Below, in pieces: positions 32,335 to 42,749 of a DNA stretch of 64,000 nt (its first letter is position 1; each line of letters opens with the position of its first letter). A model generated the notes under the pieces. The model was given only the letters and a program-made list of their open reading frames with translations, was not told the DNA's origin and ran no database searches. A program made the position numbers and the translations under genes. The DNA is from CALXVA01 sp944392465 (GTDB lineage: Bacteria; Bacillota; Clostridia; TANB77; CAG-508): assembly GCA_963931155.1 (NCBI GenBank), contig OZ006978.1, forward strand, positions 1-64,000, read 5' to 3'.

Positions 32335-33525
32335 CTATTTTTCCATTAGCCACCTTGCAATATCATAGATTTGTATTCCTTCATATAAATAATTCTCGTG
32401 CTTTGTTCTAGCAATAAGCATCTTTGGATAGGCATCCTTAATTTTTAATAAAGAATTTACTTCTCTGCTAAATGTTTTTTCTTCTTCTATATTATCAGAA
32501 ACTTGTATATAAATTTTTTCATTTCTTTTCATAGCTACAAAGTCAATTTCTGTATTATACAATTCTCCAACATAAATGTCATAGCCACGTCTTAGTAATT
32601 CGATAGCTATTATATTTTCATAACTTCTTCCATAATTCATATTTTTAATTCCTAATTTAGCATATTTAAATGTTTGATCAACTAAATAATATTTATCTAA
32701 TGATTCTAAATAACGTTTTCCCTGTATGTCATAGCGCTTTACTTTATAAAATAAAAAGGCATTACATAAGTATTGAATATATGAACCAATGGTCTTATGA
32801 TTTAATGTATTGTCAAATTTATTTAATGAATTAGTAATATTTCTTACAGATGTAATATTAGAAATATTATCCATCATAAAATTAGTTAAATTATCTAGTA
32901 ATTCATTATTTTTTATATTATATTTTTCATTTATATCTCGTACAATTAGAGTTCTATAAACATCCAAAATATAGTTATATCTTTTCTCTTCATTGTCATA
33001 TAAATATGAGCCAGCCATACCACCATCCAATACAAATTTATCAAAAGCTAAATCTATATCTTTATATTGGTAATATTTTAGATATTCTTCAAATGAAAAT
33101 GGAAAAATCTCAATTTCAAAAGTTCTTCCTGTAAATAAAGTTGCTAAATCGCTACTTAGTAAGAATGCATTTGAACCTGTGATGTATATATCATATTTTT
33201 CTGATGCATGTAAACTATTTATTGTTCTTTCGAATCCTTTACACATTTGAACTTCATCTATTAAAACAAAATTATTTTTATTTTGTATATATTTTGACTC
33301 AATATAATCGTTTAATTTATGATATTCAGTTAATTGTTCAAATTCTAATAAACTAAAATTTATGTATATTATGTTATAATTTTTGATATTTTTTTCAATA
33401 TATTCTTTAAATTGTTCTAAGAGTTTTGATTTTCCACTACGTCTCACTCCAGTAATAACTTTTATATCTGGAGTTCCAATTATGCTTATTAAATCTTTTA
33501 AATAATTTCTTTCTATTATTTTCAT
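32335..33525 (-). CDS. ATPase of the AAA_14/DUF4143 family
   Basis: About 396 residues from the ATG at 33525, with GAGGCG upstream. Walker A is GVRRSGKSKLLEQF, Walker B is NFVLIDEVQMC and sensor YITGSNAFLLSSDLATLFTGR. The C-terminal DUF4143 part has a nuclease-like core (YENIIAIELLRRGYDIYVGELYNTEIDFVAM…KIYIQVSDNI). These ATPases are common, often mobile, and of unknown role. It sits directly upstream of the flavodoxin module. Confidence 0.9.
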   Translation of the reverse strand: MKIIERNYLKDLISIIGTPDIKVITGVRRSGKSKLLEQFKEYIEKNIKNYNIIYINFSLLEFEQLTEYHKLNDYIESKYIQNKNNFVLIDEVQMCKGFERTINSLHASEKYDIYITGSNAFLLSSDLATLFTGRTFEIEIFPFSFEEYLKYYQYKDIDLAFDKFVLDGGMAGSYLYDNEEKRYNYILDVYRTLIVRDINEKYNIKNNELLDNLTNFMMDNISNITSVRNITNSLNKFDNTLNHKTIGSYIQYLCNAFLFYKVKRYDIQGKRYLESLDKYYLVDQTFKYAKLGIKNMNYGRSYENIIAIELLRRGYDIYVGELYNTEIDFVAMKRNEKIYIQVSDNIEEEKTFSREVNSLLKIKDAYPKMLIARTKHENYLYEGIQIYDIARWLMEK

Positions 33526-33634
33526 ATTGAATCGCCTCATAAATATTATATCAATTTAATTTCCCAAAATCAAGTTTTTTTATTTTTTGGGAAATAATTA
33601 TCTTAAAAAGAAAAATTAAGAACAACTGGTCTTA

Positions 33635-33829
33635 CTATTTTTCAATTAAATCATACCTTTTAAAAATTGTAATTATCATATTATATACTAATTTTTTTCC
33701 TAATAGTTCTCTAAATTTTGTCGATTTACTTTTTCCGTCATTTCGTAATTTTTCTAATTCTTTTCCTAGAATATTATATTCATCAAGAATGTCTAGTAAT
33801 GCTTTTTCAAATTTTTCTAATCGTTCCAT
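33635..33829 (-). CDS. Small coiled-coil protein of unknown function
   Basis: 64 residues, charged and helical (MERLEKFEKALLDILDEYNILGKELEKLRNDGKSKSTKFRELL-like). AAGGAG lies before the ATG. It follows the YjbR-like gene with a 23-base gap. No family recognised. Confidence 0.6.
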   Translation of the reverse strand: MERLEKFEKALLDILDEYNILGKELEKLRNDGKSKSTKFRELLGKKLVYNMIITIFKRYDLIEK

Positions 33830-33852
33830 TTATTTCTCCTTAAAATTATTAT

Positions 33853-34209
33853 TTATTTCTTACCTGTTAATTCGTAACTTATATCAATTAACTCGCATAT
33901 TTTTTCTTTCGAAACCGTGCCATCTAATAATATTGTAATCCAATGTTCTTTATTCATATGATATGCTGGTAATATCCCATTTTCTTTTCTTAATCCACCT
34001 ATCATTTCAGGAATATTTTTTAAATTAATCACATTTACTATTCCGTTTTTATTAATTTTCAACTTTTCAAATGGTACGTCCATTATGAGTGCAAACCATT
34101 TTTTATTATTTTTATGTTTAAAAGTTGTATAATTGGGATATTCATCCCAAGGATATTCTTGCATACTATCATAATTCTCATTTATATATTTTTCTATTTC
34201 TTCTCTCAT
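33853..34209 (-). CDS. MmcQ/YjbR family DNA-binding-fold protein
   Basis: 118 residues. Family features are YPWDEYPNYTTFKHKNNKKWFALIMDVPFEKL near the start, KNIPEMIGGLR, and GILPAYHMNKEHWITILLDGTVSKEKICELIDISYEL. The fold (CyaY/double-wing) is thought to bind DNA in some members. AGAGAGGT precedes the start. The target is unknown. Confidence 0.88.
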   Translation of the reverse strand: MREEIEKYINENYDSMQEYPWDEYPNYTTFKHKNNKKWFALIMDVPFEKLKINKNGIVNVINLKNIPEMIGGLRKENGILPAYHMNKEHWITILLDGTVSKEKICELIDISYELTGKK

Positions 34210-34250
34210 AAATATAATTACCTCTCTGGAAAAATATTATAAATTTTGTT

Positions 34251-34364
34251 TTACATTTCCACAATATTTACTGTATTACCATTTTCTTTAATTATATCAA
34301 TTAAATTTATTTCATACCATATATTTTTAGATTTTATAAAATCATATATTTCTTGTTTATTCAT
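34251..34364 (-). pseudogene. N-terminal fragment of a prolyl-tRNA deacylase-like gene
   Basis: 37 codons opening MNKQEIYDFIKSKNIWYEI, the usual start of ProX/YbaK-type editing proteins, which then normally continue for about 160 residues. Here a stop follows at VNIVEM. It was not in a long frame and is easily missed. It lies upstream of the YjbR gene and after two terminators. Confidence 0.5.
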
Positions 34365-34418
34365 AATTTTCTCGCTTTCCTTTTATGTTCATATTCTTTT
34401 ATAATAATATCGCAATAA

Positions 34419-34520
34419 AAATAATTACTCTATACTTTAGTATAAAGTAATTTGTCGAGATGATTATAGCATAAAAAAGAAAATTACTCTATACTGCAAC
34501 AGTATAAAATAATTTTCTTT
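34419..34520 (-). terminator. Two tandem terminators with related stems
   Basis: Minus strand: first hairpin at about 34520-34480 (loop GTTGC between ATACT and AGTAT, then a T-run), second at 34452-34423 (ATTACTTTATAC TAAA GTATAGAGTAAT). They follow the ZIP transporter gene. The same 12-base stem recurs at 44281-44308. Confidence 0.8.
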
Positions 34521-34627
34521 GAAAATAAAAAGGGGATGTTAATTAGTCTTAAAAAATTTTTTATTAAGGTATTATAATATTGATTTTTTCTTTTTGTTAA
34601 ATTCTAGTTTCTTTACTTGTCATTAGT

Positions 34628-35407
34628 CTATCCAAGTGCAACATCTAATATCATCATTATAACAAAACCTATTGCTACACCAATCGTTCCAATATTAGAA
34701 TGTTCTCCTGCTTGAGATTCAGGGATTAATTCTTCGACCACAACATAGATCATTGCTCCTGCTGCAAAAGAAAGTAAATAAGGTAATATAGGTGTTACAA
34801 TACTTGTAAGCAAAATAGTTATAATAGCTCCTATTGGCTCAACAACACCTGATAATGTTCCGTATAAAAATGCTTTTGGTTTTGAAATTCCTTCATTTTT
34901 TAATGGCATTGATATTATTGCTCCTTCTGGAAAGTTTTGTATTGCTATTCCTATTGATAATGCAAATGCTCCAGCTAATGTTATTGTTGTATTTTGAGCT
35001 AATACTCCTGCAAACACAACGCCAACTGCCATACCTTCTGGAATATTGTGAAGTGTTACAGCTAATATCATCATTGTAGTATTTTTTAACTTTGCTTCTA
35101 TTCCTTCTGGCTTTTTTGAGTTTAAATGTAAATGTGGTATAAGACTATCTAAAACTAATAAAAATGTAATACCTAATAAAAAACCTATTGAGGCTGGAAT
35201 CCAGGAAATTTTCCCCTGTTCTTCTGCCATTTCTATTGACGGTGTTATAAGCGACCAAATAGAAGCTGCTATCATTACTCCAGAAGCAAAACCTAATAAT
35301 AGTTTTTGAACTTTTGGATTTATTTTATCTTTCATTAAAAAGACCATTGCTGAACCTAATGTAGTACCCAAAAAAGGGATTAACAATCCTACTAAGACAT
35401 TTTCCAT
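34628..35407 (-). CDS. ZIP family metal transporter
   Basis: 259 residues with about eight membrane segments. The metal-binding motifs are present: HNIPEGMAVGVVFAG in segment four and NFPEGAIISMPL in segment five, with EELIPES near the end. It resembles ZupT/GufA-type divalent metal (zinc) importers. A His/Lys loop (HLHLNSKKPEG) lies in the middle. AGGAGG before the start. Confidence 0.92.
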   Translation of the reverse strand: MENVLVGLLIPFLGTTLGSAMVFLMKDKINPKVQKLLLGFASGVMIAASIWSLITPSIEMAEEQGKISWIPASIGFLLGITFLLVLDSLIPHLHLNSKKPEGIEAKLKNTTMMILAVTLHNIPEGMAVGVVFAGVLAQNTTITLAGAFALSIGIAIQNFPEGAIISMPLKNEGISKPKAFLYGTLSGVVEPIGAIITILLTSIVTPILPYLLSFAAGAMIYVVVEELIPESQAGEHSNIGTIGVAIGFVIMMILDVALG

Positions 35408-35430
35408 TGTATTTCCTCCATTTTAAATAA

Positions 35431-37164
35431 CTAATTTAAGTTCCATTCCAAAGATTCTTGTTGTTTTTGAACCATATCTTTAAAAATACTATCTTTTTCC
35501 AATAATTCTTTTGGATTTCCTTGTTCTTTTACTACACCATCCTTTAATAAAACAATTTTATCTGCGTTTGTAACTGTTCTCATTCTATGAGCGATAATTA
35601 AAACAGTTTTATTCTTTACTAATTTTGATATTGCTTCTTGTATTTCTGTTTCATTTTCTGCATCCAAAGAGGCTGTTGCTTCATCTAATAAAATAACTGG
35701 AGAATCTTTTAATATAGCTCTTGCTATAGATATTCTTTGTCTTTCTCCTCCAGATAAATTGCAACCATTTTCTCCAATATAAGTATTATATCCATCTGGC
35801 AGTTTACTTATAAATTCATCACATTTAGCTTGTTTAGCTGCTTTTATTACTTCATTATCTGTTGCACCTTTTTTTCCTATTCTGATATTTTCCATTACTG
35901 TATTATCAAACAATGTAACATCCTGAAATACTATTGAGTAATTATTTAATAATGTTTCTGGATCAACTTTAGAAATATCTATACCTCCTAAAGTTATTTT
36001 TCCTTTTGTTGCATCCCAAAATCTAGCACATAATTTCGTTATAGTTGTTTTTCCTCCACCTGATGGACCAACTAAAGCAGTTACTTCTCCTTGATTAGCT
36101 GTAAATGATACATCTTTTAAAACTGTATCTCCTTTATTGTATTCAAACTCTACATTTTTAAATTCTATATCATATCCATTCGTTTTCAACTTTTTGCTTC
36201 CTTCTTGTAGAGGATAATCATAAAATTCATTCATTCTTTCAATATTTAACCTTGAGGAAATTATTGCAGCTAAATTGACTAATGTATTATTCATAGGTTC
36301 ATATATTCTTGAAACAACTAATAAAAACATAAAGAATGTTAATACTGTTATTTGATTATTTAGTAATAAATATGAACCAACTAATGCAACTGTTCCTATT
36401 CCAAATTTTAATAATAATGATGAACTAATGACAAATATTGCTACACCTAATTCAGCAAATATGTTTTTCTTTTCTAATTTTTTTATCTTTTTTGTTAAAC
36501 CTTCTAAATATATATCTTCACTATTTGTTGCTTTTAAATCTCTAACTGTTTCAATACATTCTTGTATTCCTTCCGTACAATCAATTACTGCTTCATTTTT
36601 CTTTCTTGTGAATATATTTTGTACTTTTCCTGATGTTCCAACTATTATTAATGCTACTGGTAATACCCATAACGCAGCTAAAGCCATTCTCCAATCGAAA
36701 AAGAATAAATTTACTGCTATAATACAAGTAGAAATAATTGAGCCATAAAATTGAGGCATTATATGAGAAAAATTATGCTCTATTCTTTCGCAATCTGTAA
36801 GTAACACTCTTGTTAAATCTGATAAATCTCTTTTTCCAAAGAAAGATAATGGTAATTTTCTTAATCTTTCAGCTAGTGATATTCTTCTTTTTCCACTTTC
36901 AATATAGGTACTAAAAAAAGTTGCATTATATTGAAAATAATTACTCACATAAATTAATACTAATATTCCTATAATTCCAAATCCATAAATATAGTAGTGT
37001 GAAACTGGTATTATTCCATTTAATAAATCACTTACTAATAAATATAGTAAACCAACTGGTATCATTAAAATTAAATTTGTTATAGTACAGCTTATTGTAG
37101 CTTTCACGAAGTCTTTTGCTCCTTGTTCTGTCAAAGCATATTTTTTCATTAATCTTTCTATCAT
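35431..37164 (-). CDS. ABC exporter half, second subunit
   Basis: 577 residues: six membrane segments (residues 1-320), then an ATPase. Walker A is GPSGGGKTT, the signature is NLSGGERQRISIARA, Walker B is VILLDEATASLDAE. It overlaps the first subunit gene by four bases, so the two probably form a heterodimer. Together with the AraC-type regulator they resemble IrtAB/YbtPQ-like transporters of iron-siderophore or drug compounds. Substrate not determinable. Confidence 0.93.
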   Translation of the reverse strand: MIERLMKKYALTEQGAKDFVKATISCTITNLILMIPVGLLYLLVSDLLNGIIPVSHYYIYGFGIIGILVLIYVSNYFQYNATFFSTYIESGKRRISLAERLRKLPLSFFGKRDLSDLTRVLLTDCERIEHNFSHIMPQFYGSIISTCIIAVNLFFFDWRMALAALWVLPVALIIVGTSGKVQNIFTRKKNEAVIDCTEGIQECIETVRDLKATNSEDIYLEGLTKKIKKLEKKNIFAELGVAIFVISSSLLLKFGIGTVALVGSYLLLNNQITVLTFFMFLLVVSRIYEPMNNTLVNLAAIISSRLNIERMNEFYDYPLQEGSKKLKTNGYDIEFKNVEFEYNKGDTVLKDVSFTANQGEVTALVGPSGGGKTTITKLCARFWDATKGKITLGGIDISKVDPETLLNNYSIVFQDVTLFDNTVMENIRIGKKGATDNEVIKAAKQAKCDEFISKLPDGYNTYIGENGCNLSGGERQRISIARAILKDSPVILLDEATASLDAENETEIQEAISKLVKNKTVLIIAHRMRTVTNADKIVLLKDGVVKEQGNPKELLEKDSIFKDMVQKQQESLEWNLN

Positions 37165-38933
37165 ACATTTTCACCTACCTTCCAAGAAATTGAAGTCTGG
37201 TAATTATCCCACATCTCTTTATATAGACCATTCTTTTTTAATAATTCTTCGTGTTTTCCTTCTTCTTCTATCTTACCATTATTTAAAACATATATTTTGT
37301 CTACATTTCTTATGGTAGATAACCTATGTGCTATCATAATTACTGTTTTATTTTTAGATAATTCTTCAAATGCTTTTTGTACCTGTATTTCATTTTCTGG
37401 ATCAGCAAACGCTGTTGCTTCATCCAAAATAACTACTTTTGAATCTTTTAACATTATTCTTGCTATATTTATTCTTTGTTCTTCTCCCCCAGATAAATAT
37501 ACTCCTTTTGTTCCAATTACTGTATCTATTCCATTTGGTAATTTTTGTACTATATCATCACATTGTGCTAAATGTAATGCGTGTAAAACTTCTACTTTTG
37601 TAGCTTCTGGTTTTGCCATTTTTACATTTTCATAAATACTTGTTTTTAATAATTTACTATTTTGAAATACAAAAGATATTGTGTTCATAAGTTCTTTCTT
37701 TTCTATATCTTTTACATTCACATTACCAATTAAAATTTTTCCACTATCTATATCATAAAATCTTGAAATAAGATTTGCGAGTGTTGACTTACCACTACCA
37801 GAAGGTCCAACTAATGCTACTGTTTGATTTGGCTTTATTTTTAAAGACATTCCATCAATAGCATTAGATTTGCTATTTTCATATTTGAATTTTACATTTT
37901 TTAATTCAATAGAATTATCTTTGATATTTACTTTATTTTCATTATTACTTAGTGGTTTAATATCTAAAATACTATGTATTCTCTGCAAACTATCAGCAAC
38001 TAACATTTTATTTTCACTCATAAACATTACTTTACTTAATGTTGTACTAATTACTGGAGTAAAAATAATATAGAATAATAGATTTAGGAAAAATGTTTGA
38101 TCTATTGTTCCTCTACCTACTATTATTAAGGTAACTGCTATTAGAAATGCAAATACACTATTTATAAATGTTTGAAATTGTAACATGGGTTTTCTTGCTT
38201 TTTTAGTATAAGACATACAGAAATTATCATAGTTATCAATAGAGCTTTTAAATTTTTTAAATGTATATACACTCTGTCCAAATGTTTTTACAACAGGCAT
38301 ACCTCTTACATATTCTACTGCTTGATTATTCATATCTTCTAACGCATCTTGATAACTTTTCATATCATCTTGCATTGCTTTTCCAACCATTTTTGACATT
38401 GCCATAAATCCTAAAATTGTTGGAATTAAACTTACTAAACCTAGTTTCCAGTCAAATATAAACAATAAGACAATAATACATGTTGGAGTCGCTATTGCAA
38501 CTGACATATCTGGTAATTGATGAGCTAAATACGTTTCTGTTGCCCCAGTTGCCTCTGATACTATTTTTCTTAACTTTCCTGTGCCGATATCGTCAATTTT
38601 TCCGATTGGTAATTTAGTTATGTGTTTTAATAATCTTATTCTCATATTTGATGCTATTCTAAAAGCAGACAAGTGTGAACACATTAAAGCAGAAAAATTC
38701 ACAATCATTGCAAGTAAAGCAAATATAACAGCCATCCAACCATTATGTATCATATTAGTTGCATCTGCAAAATTTGGCATAACTTCTATGACCTCTTTTA
38801 CGATAAGCCATATATAAATAAATGGTACTAATGCTAAAATTCCACTAATAGCACCTAAAACAAGTGATAAATATGTTAGTATTTTATACTTTCCAGCATA
38901 AGACATTAATTCTTTAAAATTATTGTTTTTCAA
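37161..38933 (-). CDS. ABC exporter half, first subunit
   Basis: About 590 residues from a TTG at 38933 with GAAGGGAGAG just upstream. The frame extends to an ATG at 38966 without a good site. Six membrane segments are followed by an ATPase: Walker A GPSGSGKST, signature YLSGGEEQRINIARI, Walker B VVILDEATAFADPENE. The DEATAFADPENE form is typical of the IrtA/YbtP siderophore-related group. It pairs with the gene at 35431. Confidence 0.92.
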   Translation of the reverse strand: MKNNNFKELMSYAGKYKILTYLSLVLGAISGILALVPFIYIWLIVKEVIEVMPNFADATNMIHNGWMAVIFALLAMIVNFSALMCSHLSAFRIASNMRIRLLKHITKLPIGKIDDIGTGKLRKIVSEATGATETYLAHQLPDMSVAIATPTCIIVLLFIFDWKLGLVSLIPTILGFMAMSKMVGKAMQDDMKSYQDALEDMNNQAVEYVRGMPVVKTFGQSVYTFKKFKSSIDNYDNFCMSYTKKARKPMLQFQTFINSVFAFLIAVTLIIVGRGTIDQTFFLNLLFYIIFTPVISTTLSKVMFMSENKMLVADSLQRIHSILDIKPLSNNENKVNIKDNSIELKNVKFKYENSKSNAIDGMSLKIKPNQTVALVGPSGSGKSTLANLISRFYDIDSGKILIGNVNVKDIEKKELMNTISFVFQNSKLLKTSIYENVKMAKPEATKVEVLHALHLAQCDDIVQKLPNGIDTVIGTKGVYLSGGEEQRINIARIMLKDSKVVILDEATAFADPENEIQVQKAFEELSKNKTVIMIAHRLSTIRNVDKIYVLNNGKIEEEGKHEELLKKNGLYKEMWDNYQTSISWKVGENV

Positions 38934-39014
38934 AACTCTCCCTTCTTTCTTTTGCTTTTTATACATAAAAAATAGGCATATTAATTAATAATATCACCTA
39001 TCTTTATATACCTT

Positions 39015-40001
39015 TTATTCTTTTATTTCTACCCCAAACAGTCTTTGATGCTCCAAATGGACTTTCTGTTTTCTATATTCTACTGGTGAACATCCCAGTT
39101 TATCTTTAAAGACTTTTGCAAATTTACTGCTATTATCATATCCAACAATTCCTGCAATTTCACTTATATTTTTATTTGTTTCTTCAAGTAAATGTAATGC
39201 TCTATGTATTTTATAGTCTTTTAAATAAGTATATATTGGCTCTCCATATATTTCTTTAAAATATATTTTTAATGGTGTAGTTCCAATATTGTATTTTTTT
39301 GATAACATTTCTATTGTTATCTTTTTATCTAAATTGCTTATTAAAAAATCATATATCTTTTTAATTTTATCTACTTGTGCTTTTTCAATATATCTTTTCT
39401 TCTTATTTTCATTATTCATTGGTATTGTTGTAAAAACTAAAAGCAGTTCTAAAACTTTTATTTGAGCATATAATTTATTTTCTTCTGGGTTTATATAATA
39501 TAGTTCATCAAATATATGGATCATCTCTTTTATTGGTTTTAAAATTATTCCCATATTATTATTTAATAATACTGTTTTTAATTCTTTTATATTATCAATA
39601 ATTTGGCTAAACATTGGTGGAATATTTTTTTCTAGTTCTTCTATACTTATTAAAAGTTCAATGCCTTCATAATATCCTTTTGTAAATACTGCCTCTATTC
39701 TTTGAATTTTATTTATATTAGCCGAAATTTCGCCTTCTCCTAAAAAAAGTGATTTATCTTCTGACATAGTACATTCAAATATTCCTCTTTTACAATAATT
39801 AATTTCTACATAATCTCTTTCAATATCTTTACTACTTGTTGGAGAAATTTCAGTATTAAATTTATTATATATTAAATCTAATCCAGGAAATAAATGATAA
39901 AATGTCATTTGACTTAATTCTTTTCCATCGTACATAGTAAATATACTTTTGTATTTATCATTATGTTTCATTTGCATTTGTTCTGGATATATTTCTTTCA
40001 T
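39015..40001 (-). CDS. AraC family transcriptional regulator
   Basis: 328 residues. The C-terminal 100 hold two helix-turn-helices (ITIEMLSKKYNIGTTPLKIYFKEIYGEPIYTYL and NISEIAGIVGYDNSSKFAKVFKDKLGCSPVEYRK). The N-terminal part is a ligand domain of the PchR/YbtA-like type. It lies immediately upstream of the ABC pair on the same strand, as siderophore-responsive activators do. TAGGAG before the start. Confidence 0.92.
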   Translation of the reverse strand: MKEIYPEQMQMKHNDKYKSIFTMYDGKELSQMTFYHLFPGLDLIYNKFNTEISPTSSKDIERDYVEINYCKRGIFECTMSEDKSLFLGEGEISANINKIQRIEAVFTKGYYEGIELLISIEELEKNIPPMFSQIIDNIKELKTVLLNNNMGIILKPIKEMIHIFDELYYINPEENKLYAQIKVLELLLVFTTIPMNNENKKKRYIEKAQVDKIKKIYDFLISNLDKKITIEMLSKKYNIGTTPLKIYFKEIYGEPIYTYLKDYKIHRALHLLEETNKNISEIAGIVGYDNSSKFAKVFKDKLGCSPVEYRKQKVHLEHQRLFGVEIKE

Positions 40002-40019
40002 TTTCTTGCTCCTAACAAA

Positions 40020-40718
40020 TTATTCTTTTTCTTTTAGATAATAATGTCTAATTGGTTTTAAATCATTATCTAATTCATAGCAAATTGGATTTCCTGTTTG
40101 TAACTCTAATTTTATAATATCTTCATCACTTATATTGTCTAAATATTTAATTAGCCCTCTTAAACTATTTCCATGTGCTGCTATAATTACTCTCTTTCCT
40201 TTTTCTAGTTCAGGTTTTATATCAGTATTCCAATATTCTAAAACTCTTTTTATTGTATCTAATAAATTTTCTGTTTTAGGTAGTTCTTTCTCTGTTAAAT
40301 CTTTATATTTTGGATCATTACCAGGATACCTTTCATCTATTACCTCTAATTCTGGTGGTCTAACATCTGTACTTCTTCTCCATAATAATACTTGTTCAGC
40401 TCCATACTTTTCTCTTGTTTCATCTTTATTTAGTCCTTGTAATGCCCCATAATGTCTTTCATTCAACTTCCAACTTCTTTTAATTTCTATATCTTCTTCT
40501 CCCATTTCTTTTAGAATATAGTCTAATGTATCTTCTGCTCTTTTTAATACAGATGTAAAAGCAATATCAAAATGAAAATCTTTTTCTTTTAAGATTTTTC
40601 CTGCTTCTTTGGCTTCTTCAATTCCTTTTTCTGATAATGGTACATCGGTCCAACCAGTAAATTTATTTTCTAAATTCCAAACACTTTGTCCGTGTCTTAC
40701 TAAAACTAATTTAATCAT
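40020..40718 (-). CDS. gpmA: 2,3-bisphosphoglycerate-dependent phosphoglycerate mutase
   Basis: 232 residues from the ATG at 40718, with AGGAGG eight bases upstream. The catalytic motif is LVRHGQSVWNLENKFTGWTDVPLSEKG. ERHYGALQGLNK and AAHGNSLRGLIKYLD carry the second His. It interconverts 3- and 2-phosphoglycerate in glycolysis. GYPGNDPKY-type loop (RYPGNDPKYKDL) marks the dPGM group. It is separate from other glycolysis genes here. Confidence 0.95.
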   Translation of the reverse strand: MIKLVLVRHGQSVWNLENKFTGWTDVPLSEKGIEEAKEAGKILKEKDFHFDIAFTSVLKRAEDTLDYILKEMGEEDIEIKRSWKLNERHYGALQGLNKDETREKYGAEQVLLWRRSTDVRPPELEVIDERYPGNDPKYKDLTEKELPKTENLLDTIKRVLEYWNTDIKPELEKGKRVIIAAHGNSLRGLIKYLDNISDEDIIKLELQTGNPICYELDNDLKPIRHYYLKEKE

Positions 40719-40804
40719 AAACAATACCTCCTATAAATTTTTTATTTTTCCGATTAAAATATTATCATAATTAAATAAGTTTTTCAAATTTATTTAAAAC
40801 TAAA

Positions 40805-40856
40805 AGAGAAGCACTATTTCTAATGATTCTCTCTCGAAAATAAAAGGGGATGTTTT
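40805..40856 (-). terminator. Terminator after the NTF2-like gene, with shared upstream element
   Basis: AGAGAA pairs with TTCTCT around a 16-base loop, then T residues, on the minus strand. Just before it lies AACATCCCCTTTTATTTTC, which also precedes the terminator at 34520 (there with one extra T). Confidence 0.6.
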
Positions 40857-40936
40857 GTACTATCTATTGAATAGTATTTGTTGTATTATAGTAGTCTTTT
40901 TATATTTTGTCAAATTTACAACATAGATAACTTCCC

Positions 40937-41356
40937 TTAAAACCAATTTACATTATCATTTCTGAACTTTGGTGTATCACTACTTTTATATGGATTATAA
41001 TTATTTAAGTTGCATCCATATTCTTTTAAAAATTCTATTTTATTATTATTAGACCATTTAATAAGTGATAATCCATCAAATTCTTCTGTTTTTCCATTAT
41101 TCATAGTATTTTTAAAATACCATTCTACAATAGTCTGATTATTTTTATGAAAGTATTGTTTAATATCCCATTTTAATACCTTTCCTCTTGTATTCCATTC
41201 ATTAAACCAATGTTTTACTGTATCCCTATTTTCGTATTTAGGACTCCAACTTTCTATATAAATTACATTTTCTTCAAATATATTATCTATTCCTAAATCT
41301 CTTTGTTGTAACCACATATCAAACCATAGTTTGATTATTTTTTCTCTTTCTTCCAT
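40937..41356 (-). CDS. SnoaL/NTF2-like protein
   Basis: 139 residues with the NTF2-like pattern: an N-terminal helix, FEENVIYIESWSPKYENRDTVKHWFNEWNTRGKVLKWDIKQYF, and a beta-sheet end (QTIVEWYFKNTMNNGKTEEFDGLSLIKW). Often a small-molecule binding or isomerase fold, exact role unknown. AGAGGTGGG lies two to three bases before the ATG. An IS110 element has inserted immediately upstream of that site. Confidence 0.8.
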   Translation of the reverse strand: MEEREKIIKLWFDMWLQQRDLGIDNIFEENVIYIESWSPKYENRDTVKHWFNEWNTRGKVLKWDIKQYFHKNNQTIVEWYFKNTMNNGKTEEFDGLSLIKWSNNNKIEFLKEYGCNLNNYNPYKSSDTPKFRNDNVNWF

Positions 41357-41509
41357 TTCCCACCTCTAAAACTTGACTATCTAATTTTTGTCAAGTACTT
41401 TTTTATAAATTTATTATATTATTTTTTTGCATGGCAAACAAGTGAAAATGATATATTTTTTAAAAAATTGTATCTTTTTCACTCCTTTTATGTTAAAATT
41501 TAATTATAG

Positions 41510-42712
41510 TTATTTTTCTAAGAATTGTTTATTATTTTTGCACATAGAATATAACATTCTTAGAATTTTTGTAGAACAAGCAGTTAGGCTTTCATAATAG
41601 TGTTTGCCTTCTGCTTTTTTCTTTAAATAATAATTATATACCGGATGTTCTGGATATTGGTGTCCTAATTTCACAACCATTTGACTTATATTAAATAATA
41701 TCCATCTTGCATATTTATCTCCTCTCTTTGAAATTGCTCCATGCACATTAATACTTTTTCCTGACTGTATAATCGTTGGATCTAAACCACAAAAAGCTAT
41801 TAATTGTTTATGATTGTCAAATCTTGTAATATCTCCTAGTTCTCCTAATAATTCTGCTGTTAATACTTCTCCAATTCCATAAAATGAATTAATAATTTTA
41901 AAATATGGTGATTGCTTTGCTGTTTCTATCATTCTTTCTTTTAGTTCATTAATATTTTTTATGTTATTTTGCAACATTTCAGCTATATTTGATAAGTTCT
42001 GAACATCAGAATGGGCTTTATCAATTCCTGGATATGAATTACTAGCAATTTCCTTTATTTCATGAGCTAACCTTTTATAATAGTAATCGTGCCTTGAATT
42101 TGTTTTATATAAATTATTATATAATGCATCAATTCTTTTTTCTTTGACTATTTCAGCATGTGGAAATACTTTTATAAAATTCAAAGCCGTTTCCTCATAT
42201 ATTCTACTACTTTTAAATATTGTTTCTAACTCTGGAAAACATATATTTATTAATCTTTTATATCTGTTTTTACAACTAACATTTACTTGTGTCAAATAAA
42301 AATATTGTCTAGTCATCGCTTTTAAATTAGCATATAAATCTTTTTTTGATAAATCATGATATTCTACTTCATTTACAAAAAATAATTTAGCCAATCTAAA
42401 ACAATCCTTTTTATCTGTTTTTGTTTTTCTTATTGTGTCATAGTTATTTTTTGTTGTTAAACTATTAATAACTAAAGTATTAAATCCATTTTCTTTAAAA
42501 TATCTTTCAACTGGTAAATGATATATTCCTGTTGACTCCATAAATACTGTTAAATCACTTATTTCAAATGTTTCTACTTGTTTTTTTAGTTTATTGAAAT
42601 TTTCTAAATTATGCTTTAGTTCAATTGAGTCAATAAATATTTCTCCTTCACTATTCATAAGCATAAACATACTTTTTCCTTTAGCAACATCTACACTTAA
42701 CACTGTTTTCAA
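41510..42712 (-). CDS. IS110-family transposase, copy 1
   Basis: About 400 residues from a TTG at 42712, with AGGTGA upstream; a GTG at 42721 is also in frame, but copy 2 lacks that option. The RuvC-like N-terminal part has LSVDVAKGKS, VFMESTGIYH and KTDKKDCFRLAKLF (the DEDD set). The C-terminal part has FYGIGEVLTAELLGELGDITRF, CGLDPTIIQSGKSINVHGAISKRGDKYARWILF, with the likely nucleophile Ser. It would act as an RNA-guided recombinase. The frame is intact. Confidence 0.93.
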   Translation of the reverse strand: MKTVLSVDVAKGKSMFMLMNSEGEIFIDSIELKHNLENFNKLKKQVETFEISDLTVFMESTGIYHLPVERYFKENGFNTLVINSLTTKNNYDTIRKTKTDKKDCFRLAKLFFVNEVEYHDLSKKDLYANLKAMTRQYFYLTQVNVSCKNRYKRLINICFPELETIFKSSRIYEETALNFIKVFPHAEIVKEKRIDALYNNLYKTNSRHDYYYKRLAHEIKEIASNSYPGIDKAHSDVQNLSNIAEMLQNNIKNINELKERMIETAKQSPYFKIINSFYGIGEVLTAELLGELGDITRFDNHKQLIAFCGLDPTIIQSGKSINVHGAISKRGDKYARWILFNISQMVVKLGHQYPEHPVYNYYLKKKAEGKHYYESLTACSTKILRMLYSMCKNNKQFLEK

Positions 42713-42749
42713 ATTATTCACCTACTTTCTTTTTGAACTTAAGTCTTTT